Below, piece by piece: positions 1-8,781 of a stretch of DNA of 64,000 nt; positions within the stretch are counted from its first letter, which is position 1; the number at the start of each line of letters is the position of its first letter. The notes below the pieces were generated by a model that was not told where the DNA came from, searched no databases, and saw only the letters and a program-made list of their open reading frames with translations. The translations under genes were made by a program, and so were the position numbers. The stretch spans positions 56,776 to 120,775 of the forward strand of contig CAWAET010000012.1 in NCBI GenBank assembly GCA_963781065.1, read 5' to 3'. Source of the stretch: CALZJC01 sp963781065 (lineage in GTDB: Bacteria; Acidobacteriota; Thermoanaerobaculia; Multivoradales; JAHEKO01).

Positions 1-9
1 CCTGGGGTC

Positions 10-2451
10 ATGAGCATTGCCGAATTGACTCCAGACGAGCTGTACCGATCGTTCGACCACCAGGAGCTGGCCTTCGAAACCACCGACGACCTCGAGGGCA
101 TCGAGGGCCTGCTGGGACAGCCGCGAGCGGTCGCCGCGATCGAGTTCGGGATCGGCATCGAGCGCGAGGGCTACAACATCTTCGCCTTCGGCCCCGACGG
201 CACCGGCAAGCACTCCGCCGTTCGCCAGATCCTCGAGCGGCGAGCCGCCGGGCGGCCGGTGCCGCCAGACCTGTGCTACGTGCACAACTTCGCCAAGCCC
301 CGCCGGCCGCAGCTGCTGTCGCTGCCCGCCGGTAGCGGCCGGCGACTGAGCGGCGCGATGCAGCACCTGGTGGACGGGCTGGGCGGGGTGCTGCGCACCG
401 CCCTGGAGAGCGAGGAGTACCAGACCCGTCGCCAGCTGCTCGAGGAGCGCTTCGAGGAGCGACAGGCCAAGGCGCTGTCGCAGCTGAACGAGGAGGCGCA
501 GAAGGCGGGCCTGGCGCTGGTGCGCACCCCGGTCGGCCTGATCGTCGCGCCACAGCGGGACGACGAGGTGATGGACCCGGAGAAGCTGGCCGAGCTGCCC
601 GCCGAGGAGCAGCAGCGGATCCACGAGCTGATCGACACCTTCAAGGACAAGCTGCAGAAGCTGATGCGCCAGCTCCCGCGCTGGAAGCGCAAGAGCCGCG
701 AGCAGCTGCGCCAGCTCGATCTCGAGGTGAGCCGCTTCGCCCTGGCGCCGCTGATGGACGACGTCCGCGAGGAGTTCGCCGAGCTGCCGGAGGTGCTCGC
801 CTATCTCGAGGCGGTCGAGACGGACATCGTCGAGAGCTCGCGCCGCCAGGACGAGGCCGAGGCCCCGATGCAGGAGATGATGAAGGCGATGTCGGGCACG
901 CCGCGGGCGGAGCCCTCGTTCGCCCTGCGCTACCGGGTCAACGTACTGGTCGACCACGGCGGCGACGAGGGCGCGCCGGTGGTCTACGAGGACAACCCCA
1001 CCTACCCCAACCTGGTCGGCCAGGTCGAGCACATTCAGCAGATGGGGGCGATGATCACCGACTTCAGCCTCATCAAGCCGGGCGCCCTGCACCGGGCCAA
1101 CGGCGGCTACCTGCTGCTCGACGCCGGCAAGTTGCTGTCCCACCCCTACGCGTGGGACGGCCTCAAGCGGACGCTGCGGGCGCACGAGATCAAGATCGAG
1201 TCGCTGGCCGAGGCGATGAGCCTGCTGCCCACCTATTCGCTCGAGCCGCAGCCGACGCCCCTGGACGTGAAGATCACCCTGCTGGGCAACTCCAGGCTCT
1301 ACGCCCTGCTCTCCCAACTCGACCCCGACTTCGCCGAGCTGTTCAAGGTGGCGGCCGACTTCGCCGAGCAGCTCGACTGGGACGGCGAAAACCTCGAGCT
1401 GTACGCCCGCCTTATCGCCAAGCTGGCGCACGAGAAGGAGCTGCGGCCCTTCGACCGGCAGGCCGTGGCCCGACTGGCCGAGCACGGCGCGCGCACGCTG
1501 GGTGACGGCCGCAAGCTGTCGCTGTTCATGGGCAAGATGCTCGACCTGATGCGCGAGGCCGACTACTGGGCCGGCGAAGCGGACCGGGCCGTGGCCGCCA
1601 CCGAGGACGTCCAGCGAGCGATCGATGAACGCATCTTCCGCTCCGACCGGGTCCGGGAACGCATCCAGGAGCAGACGCTGCGCGAGACCGTCCTGGTCGA
1701 CACCACCGGCGGCGCCACCGGCCAGGTCAACGGCCTGGCGGTCCTGCAGATCGGCGACTTCGCCTTCGGCAGGCCCAGCCGCATCACCGCCCGGGTGAGG
1801 CTCGGCAAGGGCGAGGTGATCGACATCGAGCGCGAGGTCGAGCTGTCCGGGCCACTGCACTCGAAGGGAGTGCTGATCCTGTCCGGCTATCTCGGCGCCC
1901 GCTTCGCCGCCGAGCGGCCGCTGTCGCTGTCCGCCAGCCTGGTCTTCGAGCAGAGCTACGGCGGCATCGACGGCGACAGCGCCTCCTCGGCCGAGCTCTA
2001 CGCCCTGCTGTCGGCCATCGCCGAGGTGCCGATCAAGCAGTCGCTGGCGGTGACCGGCTCGGTCAACCAGCACGGCCAGGTGCAGGCGATCGGCGGCGTC
2101 AACGAGAAGATCGAGGGCTTCTTCGACCTCTGCTCGGCCCGCGGCCTGACCGGCGAGCAGGGGGTCCTGATCCCGATCTCCAACGTCCAGCACCTGATGC
2201 TGCGGCAGGACGTCGTGGCGGCCGTGGCCGCCGGCCGCTTCCACATCTACCCGGTGGCGACCATCGATCAGGGAATCGAGCAGCTGACCGGGCTTGCCGC
2301 CGGCGAACGCGACGAGCGTGGCGACTACCCGCCGGACAGCCTCAACCGCCGGGTCGAGGAGCGCCTCTCCCGGCTGGCACGAGCGGCGCAGCGCTTCTCG
2401 AGCCCGGCAGCGGCCGAAGCCCCGGCCGCGGAGACCCAGGCCGATCGATGA
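10..2451 (+). CDS. Lon-like ATP-dependent protease (LonB/AAA_32 type)
   Basis: An 813-residue cytoplasmic protease of the Lon superfamily, expected to unfold and degrade proteins using ATP. A degenerate P-loop (GPDGTGKH) lies near residue 60, followed by a long charged helical insert (about 100-270) typical of the AAA_32 LonB group rather than classical LonA. The C-terminal proteolytic domain (about 560-770) has the Ser of the GDSASSAE motif and the Lys of GGVNEKIEG, the Ser-Lys dyad. There is no N-terminal LonA substrate domain and no transmembrane segment like that of archaeal LonB. The ATG lies 9 nt inside the window, so any upstream regulation is out of view. The family call is firm; substrates are unknown. 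Confidence 0.9.
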   Translation: MSIAELTPDELYRSFDHQELAFETTDDLEGIEGLLGQPRAVAAIEFGIGIEREGYNIFAFGPDGTGKHSAVRQILERRAAGRPVPPDLCYVHNFAKPRRPQLLSLPAGSGRRLSGAMQHLVDGLGGVLRTALESEEYQTRRQLLEERFEERQAKALSQLNEEAQKAGLALVRTPVGLIVAPQRDDEVMDPEKLAELPAEEQQRIHELIDTFKDKLQKLMRQLPRWKRKSREQLRQLDLEVSRFALAPLMDDVREEFAELPEVLAYLEAVETDIVESSRRQDEAEAPMQEMMKAMSGTPRAEPSFALRYRVNVLVDHGGDEGAPVVYEDNPTYPNLVGQVEHIQQMGAMITDFSLIKPGALHRANGGYLLLDAGKLLSHPYAWDGLKRTLRAHEIKIESLAEAMSLLPTYSLEPQPTPLDVKITLLGNSRLYALLSQLDPDFAELFKVAADFAEQLDWDGENLELYARLIAKLAHEKELRPFDRQAVARLAEHGARTLGDGRKLSLFMGKMLDLMREADYWAGEADRAVAATEDVQRAIDERIFRSDRVRERIQEQTLRETVLVDTTGGATGQVNGLAVLQIGDFAFGRPSRITARVRLGKGEVIDIEREVELSGPLHSKGVLILSGYLGARFAAERPLSLSASLVFEQSYGGIDGDSASSAELYALLSAIAEVPIKQSLAVTGSVNQHGQVQAIGGVNEKIEGFFDLCSARGLTGEQGVLIPISNVQHLMLRQDVVAAVAAGRFHIYPVATIDQGIEQLTGLAAGERDERGDYPPDSLNRRVEERLSRLARAAQRFSSPAAAEAPAAETQADR

Positions 2452-2640
2452 CGACCAGCTACCCGAGCTGCTGACCGCCGTCCGCTGCCCGGTGCTGGCC
2501 GTCAGGTAGCCGTCGCCGGCGCAACGGCGTTCGCCCCGAGCCGGCCTGGGCGGCCCGAGCCGCGGGAGTTGCCGCGATCCGGCCGCAACGTTCGGCCGGC
2601 CGCGAAGCAACCGGTTTCCCCGGACACCCGAACAATTCGC

Positions 2641-2646
2641 TATCGT
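2641..2646 (+). promoter_or_regulatory. -10 like hexamer, leaderless-type
   Basis: TATCGT ends 8 nt before the ATG at 2655. With a normal 6-8 nt distance from -10 to transcription start, the transcript would begin at or next to the start codon. No convincing -35 was seen. Confidence 0.45.
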
Positions 2647-2654
2647 TGTTCGTC

Positions 2655-5567
2655 ATGCGCATCCGGACTCTTCTGCCCTTCCTGCTCCTGGCCGCCGCCC
2701 CGGCGGCCGCGACCACCGACTGCAACCCGTGTGCCGGCCTCTCGGTCACCGACGCGCGCGCCGCCGCCGAGCTGCTGGCTGCCCCGCCCCGGCTGGAGGA
2801 AGCCGGCATCCTCTACCTGCGCTGGGCGGCCGGCGACCTCGAGGCCGACACGGCAACACGCGCGGCGGTGCGCGCCGCGGGCGCCCGCGCCTGGCGGAGC
2901 TTCACCTTCTCCACCCCCTCACCGCTGCTCGACAACCTGGGGCAGCTCGAGGGCGAGCTCCAGCGGCTGGCCGCCGCGGCGCAAGACGCCCGAGCCGGCG
3001 AGCGCTTCCAGATTCTCTGGCCGGCGGCGGGCGCGCGGCCGGACCCGGCCCAGTACGCGTACCTGATCAAGCGAGCCTCGGTGGCGGTGACCGGCGGGTC
3101 GCCGGATGCCGAGGTGGTGTCGGCGCCGCTGCCGGCCGACCCCGGCTATCTGCGGCGGCTCTTCGGCGAGGATCTGGCCGCCTATCTCGACGCCACCGCG
3201 CTGGCGCCGGCGGCCGACGAAGCGCTGGCGGCCGCGGCGGCCGAGCTGCAGCAGCTCGACCCGGGCACCGATGTGGTACTCGACGCCCCGGAGCTGCCCG
3301 CCGAGGTCGGCGACATCCTGGCGCAGGCGGCGCGTGCCGCCGAGCTGGGCGCCGGCACGACGGTCTTTCTCGCGCCGCGGCCCACCGCCGCCGACATCGC
3401 CGTCTTCAAGCTCATGGCGCGCGAGTTTTCGGGCGACCTGGCGCTCGACCCCTACTCCCGGCCCGAGGGCGCCGCCGGCGCCTGGAGCTTCGTCAGCGGC
3501 GAGGACCTCGGTTTGCGGGTCGTGGTCGCGACGCCGCCGGGCGCCGAGCGGCTCGCCTTGAGCTTCCCCGACCCCAATCTGCGGCGGCCGTCGCTGGTCG
3601 ATCTCGAGACCGGCGAACCGGTGCCCCAGTTCAACACCCGGCGCACCGACGACGCCTACCTGCTCGAGATCAACGCGCCCCAGCCGGTCCTGCTGCTGAC
3701 CCTCGAGCGACCCGGCGCCGGCGAGATCCAGGGCCTCGAGGGCGTCGAAGAGGCGCTGACGGTGCGCGACGCGCGGCAGATCCCGGTCGAGGAGATCCTG
3801 CGCCGGCTGCAGGCCTTCGAGGACGCCCAGCGGCGGCGGATCTCGAGCTACACCGCCATCAATACCTCGCATCTGCGCTTCCAGGCCGGCACCGGCGCCC
3901 AGACCGTCGAGGCCACCTTCCGCGGCCCCTTCTTCTACCGCCAGGACGAGGGCTTCGACTGGGTCTGGCAGGAGCTGCTGATCAACGGCGTCAAGTGGCG
4001 CAACAAGACGATTCCCGAGATCCCGCTGATCCAGCCCGAGAAGGCCGCCACCCTGCCGGTGGAGATCAGCTTCGGCAAGGAGTACCAGTACCAGCTGCGC
4101 GGCACGGCGACGGTCGAGGGCCGCGACTGCTGGGTGGTCGAGTTCGAGCCGGCGGCCGCGGTCGAGCCCGGGCGCAGCCTCTACAAGGGCACTCTGTGGG
4201 TCGACCGCGAGATCTACGCCAGGGTGCGCACCCGCGCCGTCCAGCTGGGCCTGTCCGAGGGCGAGGTGCTGTCGAACGAGGAGACCATCACCTTCTCGCC
4301 CGTCGACTCCGCCGGCGAGACCGCCCCCTGGGCGGCGACCAGCTACTTCCTGCCCATGCGCCTCGTCGGCCAGCAGCTCTGGTCGATCCTGAGCGCCACC
4401 ACGGTGGTCGAGCGCGAGCTGCTGCTGACCGACGTGCGAATCAACCCCGACGACTTCGACGAGCGGCGGCAGGCGGCGCTCGACTCCGAGCTCACCATGG
4501 TGCGCGACACCGCCGACGGCCTACGCTACCTGGTGCTCGACGAGGAAACCGGCGAGCGGGTGATCAAGGAAGATCTCGACCCCAAGCGCCGCTTCCTGGT
4601 CGCCGGCGTCTTCTACGACCAGGCGCAGGACTTTCCCATCCCGCTGGCGGGGATGAACTGGCTGTGGTTCGACTGGCGCGGCACCGGCACCCAGGCCAAC
4701 GTCTTCTTCGCCGGCGCCCTGGCCAACGTCGCGGTGACCAACCCCAACTTCCTGGGCAGCCGCTTCGACGTGGGCTTCGACGCCTTCGCGCTGGCGATCG
4801 CCGGCAGCGACGAGATCTTCCGTGGCGACGAAGAGCTGACCGGCGAGACCATACAGGTGGTTCGGCCGAACGTCGACTTCAAGCTGGGCCGGCCGATCGG
4901 CAACTTCTTCAAGGTCGACTTCCAGTATGAGCTGGCCTACCAGAAGTTCACTCGCGCCAAGGACACCGCGGCCGACTTCGTGGCGCCCTCGGACAACCTG
5001 AGCCACACCCTCAGCCTGGCCGCGCGCTACAACCGGCGCGGCTGGCGGGCGCAGCTGCGAGGCAGCCACACCGTCCGTAGCGATTGGGACCAATGGGGCC
5101 TGCCGGGCAACTCCGGCTACGACCCCGAGCACAAGGAGTACTCCAAGTGGGCCGTGGCGCTGGGCAAGACCTGGCACTTCCCCAAGTTCCTCAAGTTCGG
5201 CGCCGAGCTCGAGTACCGCGACGGCAGCGACCTCGACCGGTTCTCCAAGTACGACTTCGGCTTCTTCAGCGACATCACCGTGCACGGCTACCGCTCGGGC
5301 AAGGTGCGCGCCGAGGAGGCGCTGGCGGCCCACTTGACCTACGGCTTCGATGTCGCCAGCGTCTTCCGCCTCGACCTGGTGGGCGACGCCGCCTGGGCCA
5401 CGGACCCGGCTTCCGGTCTCGACCACGAGCTGCTGGCGGGCGTCGGCCTGGTCGGCACCGTCGTCGGCCCCTGGCAGACGGTGATCAACCTCGACATCGG
5501 CAAGGCGGTCGCCGGGCCGGACGACGGCTTCTCGGTCTTCCTGGCGGCGCTCAAGCTGTTCAAGTAG
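2655..5567 (+). CDS. Predicted exported outer-membrane protein, LolA-like region plus beta-barrel
   Basis: A 970-residue protein with an N-terminal signal peptide (hydrophobic stretch ending in AAPAAA). I do not recognise a named family over the whole length. The N-terminal third is Ala-rich and helical. The middle (about 390-560) reads like a LolA/LppX-type sorting domain, with a GTLWVDREIYARVRTR-like strand. The C-terminal 330 residues are alternating-residue strands rich in Trp, Tyr and Phe, consistent with an outer-membrane barrel of Omp85/surface-antigen style. The ATG at 2655 is preferred over an in-frame TTG at 2646 because the signal peptide and promoter hexamer fit it. Its 3' end overlaps the opposing gene by 8 nt. 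Exported location is well supported; the role is not. Confidence 0.75.
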   Translation: MRIRTLLPFLLLAAAPAAATTDCNPCAGLSVTDARAAAELLAAPPRLEEAGILYLRWAAGDLEADTATRAAVRAAGARAWRSFTFSTPSPLLDNLGQLEGELQRLAAAAQDARAGERFQILWPAAGARPDPAQYAYLIKRASVAVTGGSPDAEVVSAPLPADPGYLRRLFGEDLAAYLDATALAPAADEALAAAAAELQQLDPGTDVVLDAPELPAEVGDILAQAARAAELGAGTTVFLAPRPTAADIAVFKLMAREFSGDLALDPYSRPEGAAGAWSFVSGEDLGLRVVVATPPGAERLALSFPDPNLRRPSLVDLETGEPVPQFNTRRTDDAYLLEINAPQPVLLLTLERPGAGEIQGLEGVEEALTVRDARQIPVEEILRRLQAFEDAQRRRISSYTAINTSHLRFQAGTGAQTVEATFRGPFFYRQDEGFDWVWQELLINGVKWRNKTIPEIPLIQPEKAATLPVEISFGKEYQYQLRGTATVEGRDCWVVEFEPAAAVEPGRSLYKGTLWVDREIYARVRTRAVQLGLSEGEVLSNEETITFSPVDSAGETAPWAATSYFLPMRLVGQQLWSILSATTVVERELLLTDVRINPDDFDERRQAALDSELTMVRDTADGLRYLVLDEETGERVIKEDLDPKRRFLVAGVFYDQAQDFPIPLAGMNWLWFDWRGTGTQANVFFAGALANVAVTNPNFLGSRFDVGFDAFALAIAGSDEIFRGDEELTGETIQVVRPNVDFKLGRPIGNFFKVDFQYELAYQKFTRAKDTAADFVAPSDNLSHTLSLAARYNRRGWRAQLRGSHTVRSDWDQWGLPGNSGYDPEHKEYSKWAVALGKTWHFPKFLKFGAELEYRDGSDLDRFSKYDFGFFSDITVHGYRSGKVRAEEALAAHLTYGFDVASVFRLDLVGDAAWATDPASGLDHELLAGVGLVGTVVGPWQTVINLDIGKAVAGPDDGFSVFLAALKLFK

Positions 5568-6939
5568 CGCCGGGCTCCGCGCCCGCGGCGGCGGCCGGAG
5601 CGGCGTCCTCGCCGCCGCGGCCTGCCGCCGGGGACTCCTTGTCGATCCGGTACAGCAAGTTGTGGGCGCGAAGCAGGATCGAGCCGTCGGCGATCGCCAG
5701 CGAGGCGCCCGAGGCGCCGGGCAGGCGGTTGCGCGACAGGACGCCGGGGGGATCGCCGTCGGCATCGATGACCACCGTGAGGCCCTCCTCGTTCGAGGCG
5801 TAGACCTTGCCGTCGCCGGCGACCAGGGAGGGCCGGTACGCGCCGTGTGGCAACCGCCGCTTGCCCACGATCTCGCCGGTCAGCGCGTCGCGAACGACCA
5901 GGGTGCCGGTCTTGGTGACGCTGAAGATCCGGTCGCGATAGAGCACTGGCGACGAGATCTCGGGCACACCCCGCCGGCTCGTCCACAAGCGTTCCGGAGT
6001 GTCCGACGCATCCGTCTGGCTCAGGCGGAACATCTCGATCGACTTGGTGTGCATGCCGCCGGGTGTGCTGAAGAGATCGCCCAGGCGGACCAGGCTCGGC
6101 ACGGTCTGGGAGCTCGGATGCTGGCCACTCCAGAGCTTCTCGCCGGTGCGCGCGTCGTAGCCGTTCACCTCGAGGGCGCTCTGGTTCCAAACCTCCAGTC
6201 GCCCGGCCCGCTCCACCACCAGGGGCGTGTTGTACGAGCAGCAGGTGTGGGTCCACTCGTCGCGCCAGATCTCTTCGCCGTTGGCCTTGTCGAAGGCGGC
6301 TATCCAGCCTGGTTCGGGGCTGTCACCCTCCTCCCGATCCTGCAGCAGGATCAGCGCGTCGCCGGCCAGCACCGGCGAGCTCGAGGCGCCGTAGTGAGCG
6401 TGCTCCAAGTAGGCCGGATCGATCTCGCGCTGCCAGATGACGTTGCCGTCGAAGTCGAGGGCGGCCAGGTGGCCGTCGAACGACGCGAACACGTGCTCTC
6501 CATCGGTGACCGGCGTCGGCGCAGCGTGGGTATTGGTCCAGTGGAGCTTGCCGCGCCAGCCCTGGTAGAGGGCGGTCTCCCAAAGCTTCTCACCGCTCGC
6601 CAGGTCGTAGGCCAGCACCACTCGCTGAAGGTCCTGCCCCTTCCTGCTACGCGCCCACTTGTCGCCGGGCTCTCTGTACGCCGTGGTCAGGAAGATCCGA
6701 CCGCCGCTGACGATCGGCGACGAGTTGCCGCTGCCGTCGACCACCGCCCGCCAGCGGATGTTCGGGCTCTTGGCGCCCCAGCGCACCGGCAGGTTCGTCT
6801 CGGCCGAGATGCCGAGCCCGTCGGGGCCGCGAAACTGGCGCCATTCGCCCACCGGCGGCCCCTCGGGCTGCCGCGCGCAGCCGGCCGCCAGCAGGGAGAT
6901 CGCGAACGCACCATGAAAGAACAGGGGTTTCAGATTCAT
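5560..6939 (-). CDS. PQQ-like beta-propeller lipoprotein (BamB-like)
   Basis: A 459-residue protein with a lipoprotein signal (lipobox LAAGC, Cys near residue 21) followed by repeated WxxxxxxG-type blades such as EKLWETALY, NGEEIWRDEW and TGEKLWSGQ. These are typical of quinoprotein dehydrogenase-like propellers (PQQ_2/BamB). No complete set of PQQ ligands is evident, so a structural or binding role on a membrane is as likely as an enzyme. An AGAGGTG ribosome site lies about 6 nt before the ATG. It is related in fold to the propeller at 20403-21791. It converges on the barrel gene with an 8-nt overlap. The C-terminus is Ala/Gly-rich and probably disordered. Confidence 0.85.
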   Translation of the reverse strand: MNLKPLFFHGAFAISLLAAGCARQPEGPPVGEWRQFRGPDGLGISAETNLPVRWGAKSPNIRWRAVVDGSGNSSPIVSGGRIFLTTAYREPGDKWARSRKGQDLQRVVLAYDLASGEKLWETALYQGWRGKLHWTNTHAAPTPVTDGEHVFASFDGHLAALDFDGNVIWQREIDPAYLEHAHYGASSSPVLAGDALILLQDREEGDSPEPGWIAAFDKANGEEIWRDEWTHTCCSYNTPLVVERAGRLEVWNQSALEVNGYDARTGEKLWSGQHPSSQTVPSLVRLGDLFSTPGGMHTKSIEMFRLSQTDASDTPERLWTSRRGVPEISSPVLYRDRIFSVTKTGTLVVRDALTGEIVGKRRLPHGAYRPSLVAGDGKVYASNEEGLTVVIDADGDPPGVLSRNRLPGASGASLAIADGSILLRAHNLLYRIDKESPAAGRGGEDAAPAAAAGAEPGAT

Positions 6940-7004
6940 GAAGTCACCTCTCGGTTCGAAACAGCGGCAAAGGGGGTGCCGCGGGGATTATCTCCGTTTC
7001 GCCG

Positions 7005-8006
7005 TCATCGCCGGCGCACGGCCATGATTCGCCGTTGCTTCTCGCCGTACCGCGCCGGTACCAGCCCCTCGTCGATCAGGTAGTTGGTCAGCTCGTCGGC
7101 CGCGATGCGGTGAGCCAGCTCGTTGGGATGGGAGTCGGTGTAGGGCACCACCGCCAGCCGGCGGGTGTCGATGCGGCGGAAGGTGCCCAGCAGATCCAGC
7201 ACCGGGATCTCCAGCTCGCCGGCCGCCGCGGCCAGCTTGCGGTGCAGCGGGCGGTAGTTGTACGAGCTGTCGAGCTGCGAGTCGAAGACCGGCCAGACGA
7301 CCAGCACCATCGGGATCGCCATCTCCCGGGTGGCCGCGCGCAGCTCCGCCATCGCCTCGAGGCAGTCGTCCCAGTGCGGTCCGGTGAACAGCGCGGTGTA
7401 GAAGGCGGTGAAGGCGCGGCGCTGTCGGCGGCTTTCGAGGCGTTCCCAGAGCGCGCGGTAGAGGGCGCTGTGCTGGTGGATAGCGCGGCTCCACGCTGCC
7501 CCTGGCGTCCGCCGGCCGAGTGGTCTCGAGAGCCGCTTCCGCTGCGAGGTGGCGCTCGGCTCGGGGTCGTTCAGCGTGAAGCTCAGCAGCACCAGATCGG
7601 GCTCGAGATTCGCCAGCGCCGGCCGCACCGACTCCCAGGCCCGCCGGGTGTTCCAGCCCCAGCGGCTCCAGTTGACGACCTCGAAGTCGAGCTTGGAGTC
7701 GAGATCGGCCAGGCGCTCCTCCAGGCGCCGCGGGAAGGTATCCCGCGGGTGGACGCCGGACCCCCAGGGAAACGAATCGCCCAGGACCAGCAACCGAAAG
7801 CTCCCCGTCGCCTTGGGGCCGGGCCGGGAGCGATGGCGGAAGTTGGGCAGGCCAGGTGAGCGGCCGTCGCTACCCGTCCGGACCGCCGTCTTGGCGAAGC
7901 GGGGTCCCGGGCCGGCGAGCCGCAGCAGGAGCTCACCGGCGGCGAGCGTCAGCGACAGCGACAGGGCGATCGCCGACAGGCGAAACAGCAGGTCTCTGGT
8001 CGTCAT
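7005..8006 (-). CDS. SGNH/GDSL-family hydrolase, membrane-anchored or exported
   Basis: A 333-residue protein with an N-terminal hydrophobic segment (about 8-30), then the SGNH blocks. Block I is LVLGDSFPWG with the nucleophile Ser at about 78, block III is a TLNDPE motif, and block V is DSHPNELAH with the catalytic Asp and His. This family hydrolyses esters such as O-acetyl groups on sugars, or lipids. Its place near glycosylation genes makes carbohydrate de-acetylation plausible, but that is inference. The ATG at 8006 has a GAGG about 5 nt upstream. It shares the minus strand with the preceding propeller lipoprotein, with a 65-bp gap. Confidence 0.85.
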   Translation of the reverse strand: MTTRDLLFRLSAIALSLSLTLAAGELLLRLAGPGPRFAKTAVRTGSDGRSPGLPNFRHRSRPGPKATGSFRLLVLGDSFPWGSGVHPRDTFPRRLEERLADLDSKLDFEVVNWSRWGWNTRRAWESVRPALANLEPDLVLLSFTLNDPEPSATSQRKRLSRPLGRRTPGAAWSRAIHQHSALYRALWERLESRRQRRAFTAFYTALFTGPHWDDCLEAMAELRAATREMAIPMVLVVWPVFDSQLDSSYNYRPLHRKLAAAAGELEIPVLDLLGTFRRIDTRRLAVVPYTDSHPNELAHRIAADELTNYLIDEGLVPARYGEKQRRIMAVRRR

Positions 8007-8162
8007 TCATCCTCGGTGTGCCTTCGCCCGCGGGCCGCACTTGCGGAGCCGCCGGCGGCGTCCGGCCGCAGCTTATCCGAGCGGCGGCTCGGGGTTGCCG
8101 CGGATGTCGCGCGCGGTCAGCCGGAGATCCGACAAGCGCGCTCCCCGGGGAGGCGTGCCGGG

Positions 8163-8168
8163 TAGAAT
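8163..8168 (+). promoter_or_regulatory. -10 like hexamer TAGAAT
   Basis: TAGAAT sits 19 nt before a TTG start at 8188. A GGAG ribosome site (8176-8179) lies between them, so this promoter would give a short leader rather than a leaderless transcript. Confidence 0.35.
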
Positions 8169-8187
8169 CCCCGCCGGAGCCTCGCTG

Positions 8188-8781
8188 TTGAGCGCCTTCC
8201 AAAAAGACACCCGGCCGGCCGAGGTGCTGCTCTTCACCGGCCATCGCCTGGACGCACCCGCCCGGCGGAATCCGAGGTTTCCGCCCGCCGCCGAGCCGCT
8301 GGCCGCGGAGATGATCGCCGCGGCGATCGCCGACGAGACGACCGGTGCCGGCGGCCGCCTGGCGGGACTGGCGGGAGGCGCCAGCGGCGGCGACATCCTC
8401 TTCCACGAGATCGCCGCCCGCCTGGGGGTGCCCACCGAGCTCTGCCTGGCGTTGCCGCCCGACGACTACCGCGCCGTCTCGGTCGCCGAGGCGGGCGCGG
8501 GGTGGATCGCCCGCTTCGCGGCGCTGTGCGAGGACCTGCCGATCCGGCTGCTGCCCGACGCGGCCCACCGCGACCAATCCGGGCTTTCGCTCTGGGAACG
8601 GAACAACCTCTGGATGCTCGACAGCGCCTTCGAGTGGACCGGCGGCGGCGTCGGCCTGCTGGCGCTCTGGGACGGGCAGGGCGGCGACGGGCCGGGGGGC
8701 ACCGCCGACATGGTGGGGCGCGCCCGGGCCGGCGGCGCCCGGATCCGGCGCCTCGACGCCCGCCGCCTGCTCGCCGGATGA
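8188..8781 (+). CDS. Rossmann-like domain protein (FTGHRLD / SGGDILF family)
   Basis: About 197 residues from a TTG start with GGAG 8 nt upstream. Conserved-looking motifs are an N-terminal FTGHRLDAP, a Gly-rich GGASGGDILFHE, a LALPPDDYRAVSV stretch, WERNNLWML, and a terminal ALWDGQGGDGPGGT. From memory the same arrangement occurs as a C-terminal module in bacterial TPR and cyclase-like proteins and resembles a LOG/SLOG-type nucleotide-binding fold. I do not know a demonstrated function. The last bases overlap the next gene (ATGA at 8778-8781), so the two are probably translated together. The exact start is uncertain. Confidence 0.6.
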   Translation: MSAFQKDTRPAEVLLFTGHRLDAPARRNPRFPPAAEPLAAEMIAAAIADETTGAGGRLAGLAGGASGGDILFHEIAARLGVPTELCLALPPDDYRAVSVAEAGAGWIARFAALCEDLPIRLLPDAAHRDQSGLSLWERNNLWMLDSAFEWTGGGVGLLALWDGQGGDGPGGTADMVGRARAGGARIRRLDARRLLAG

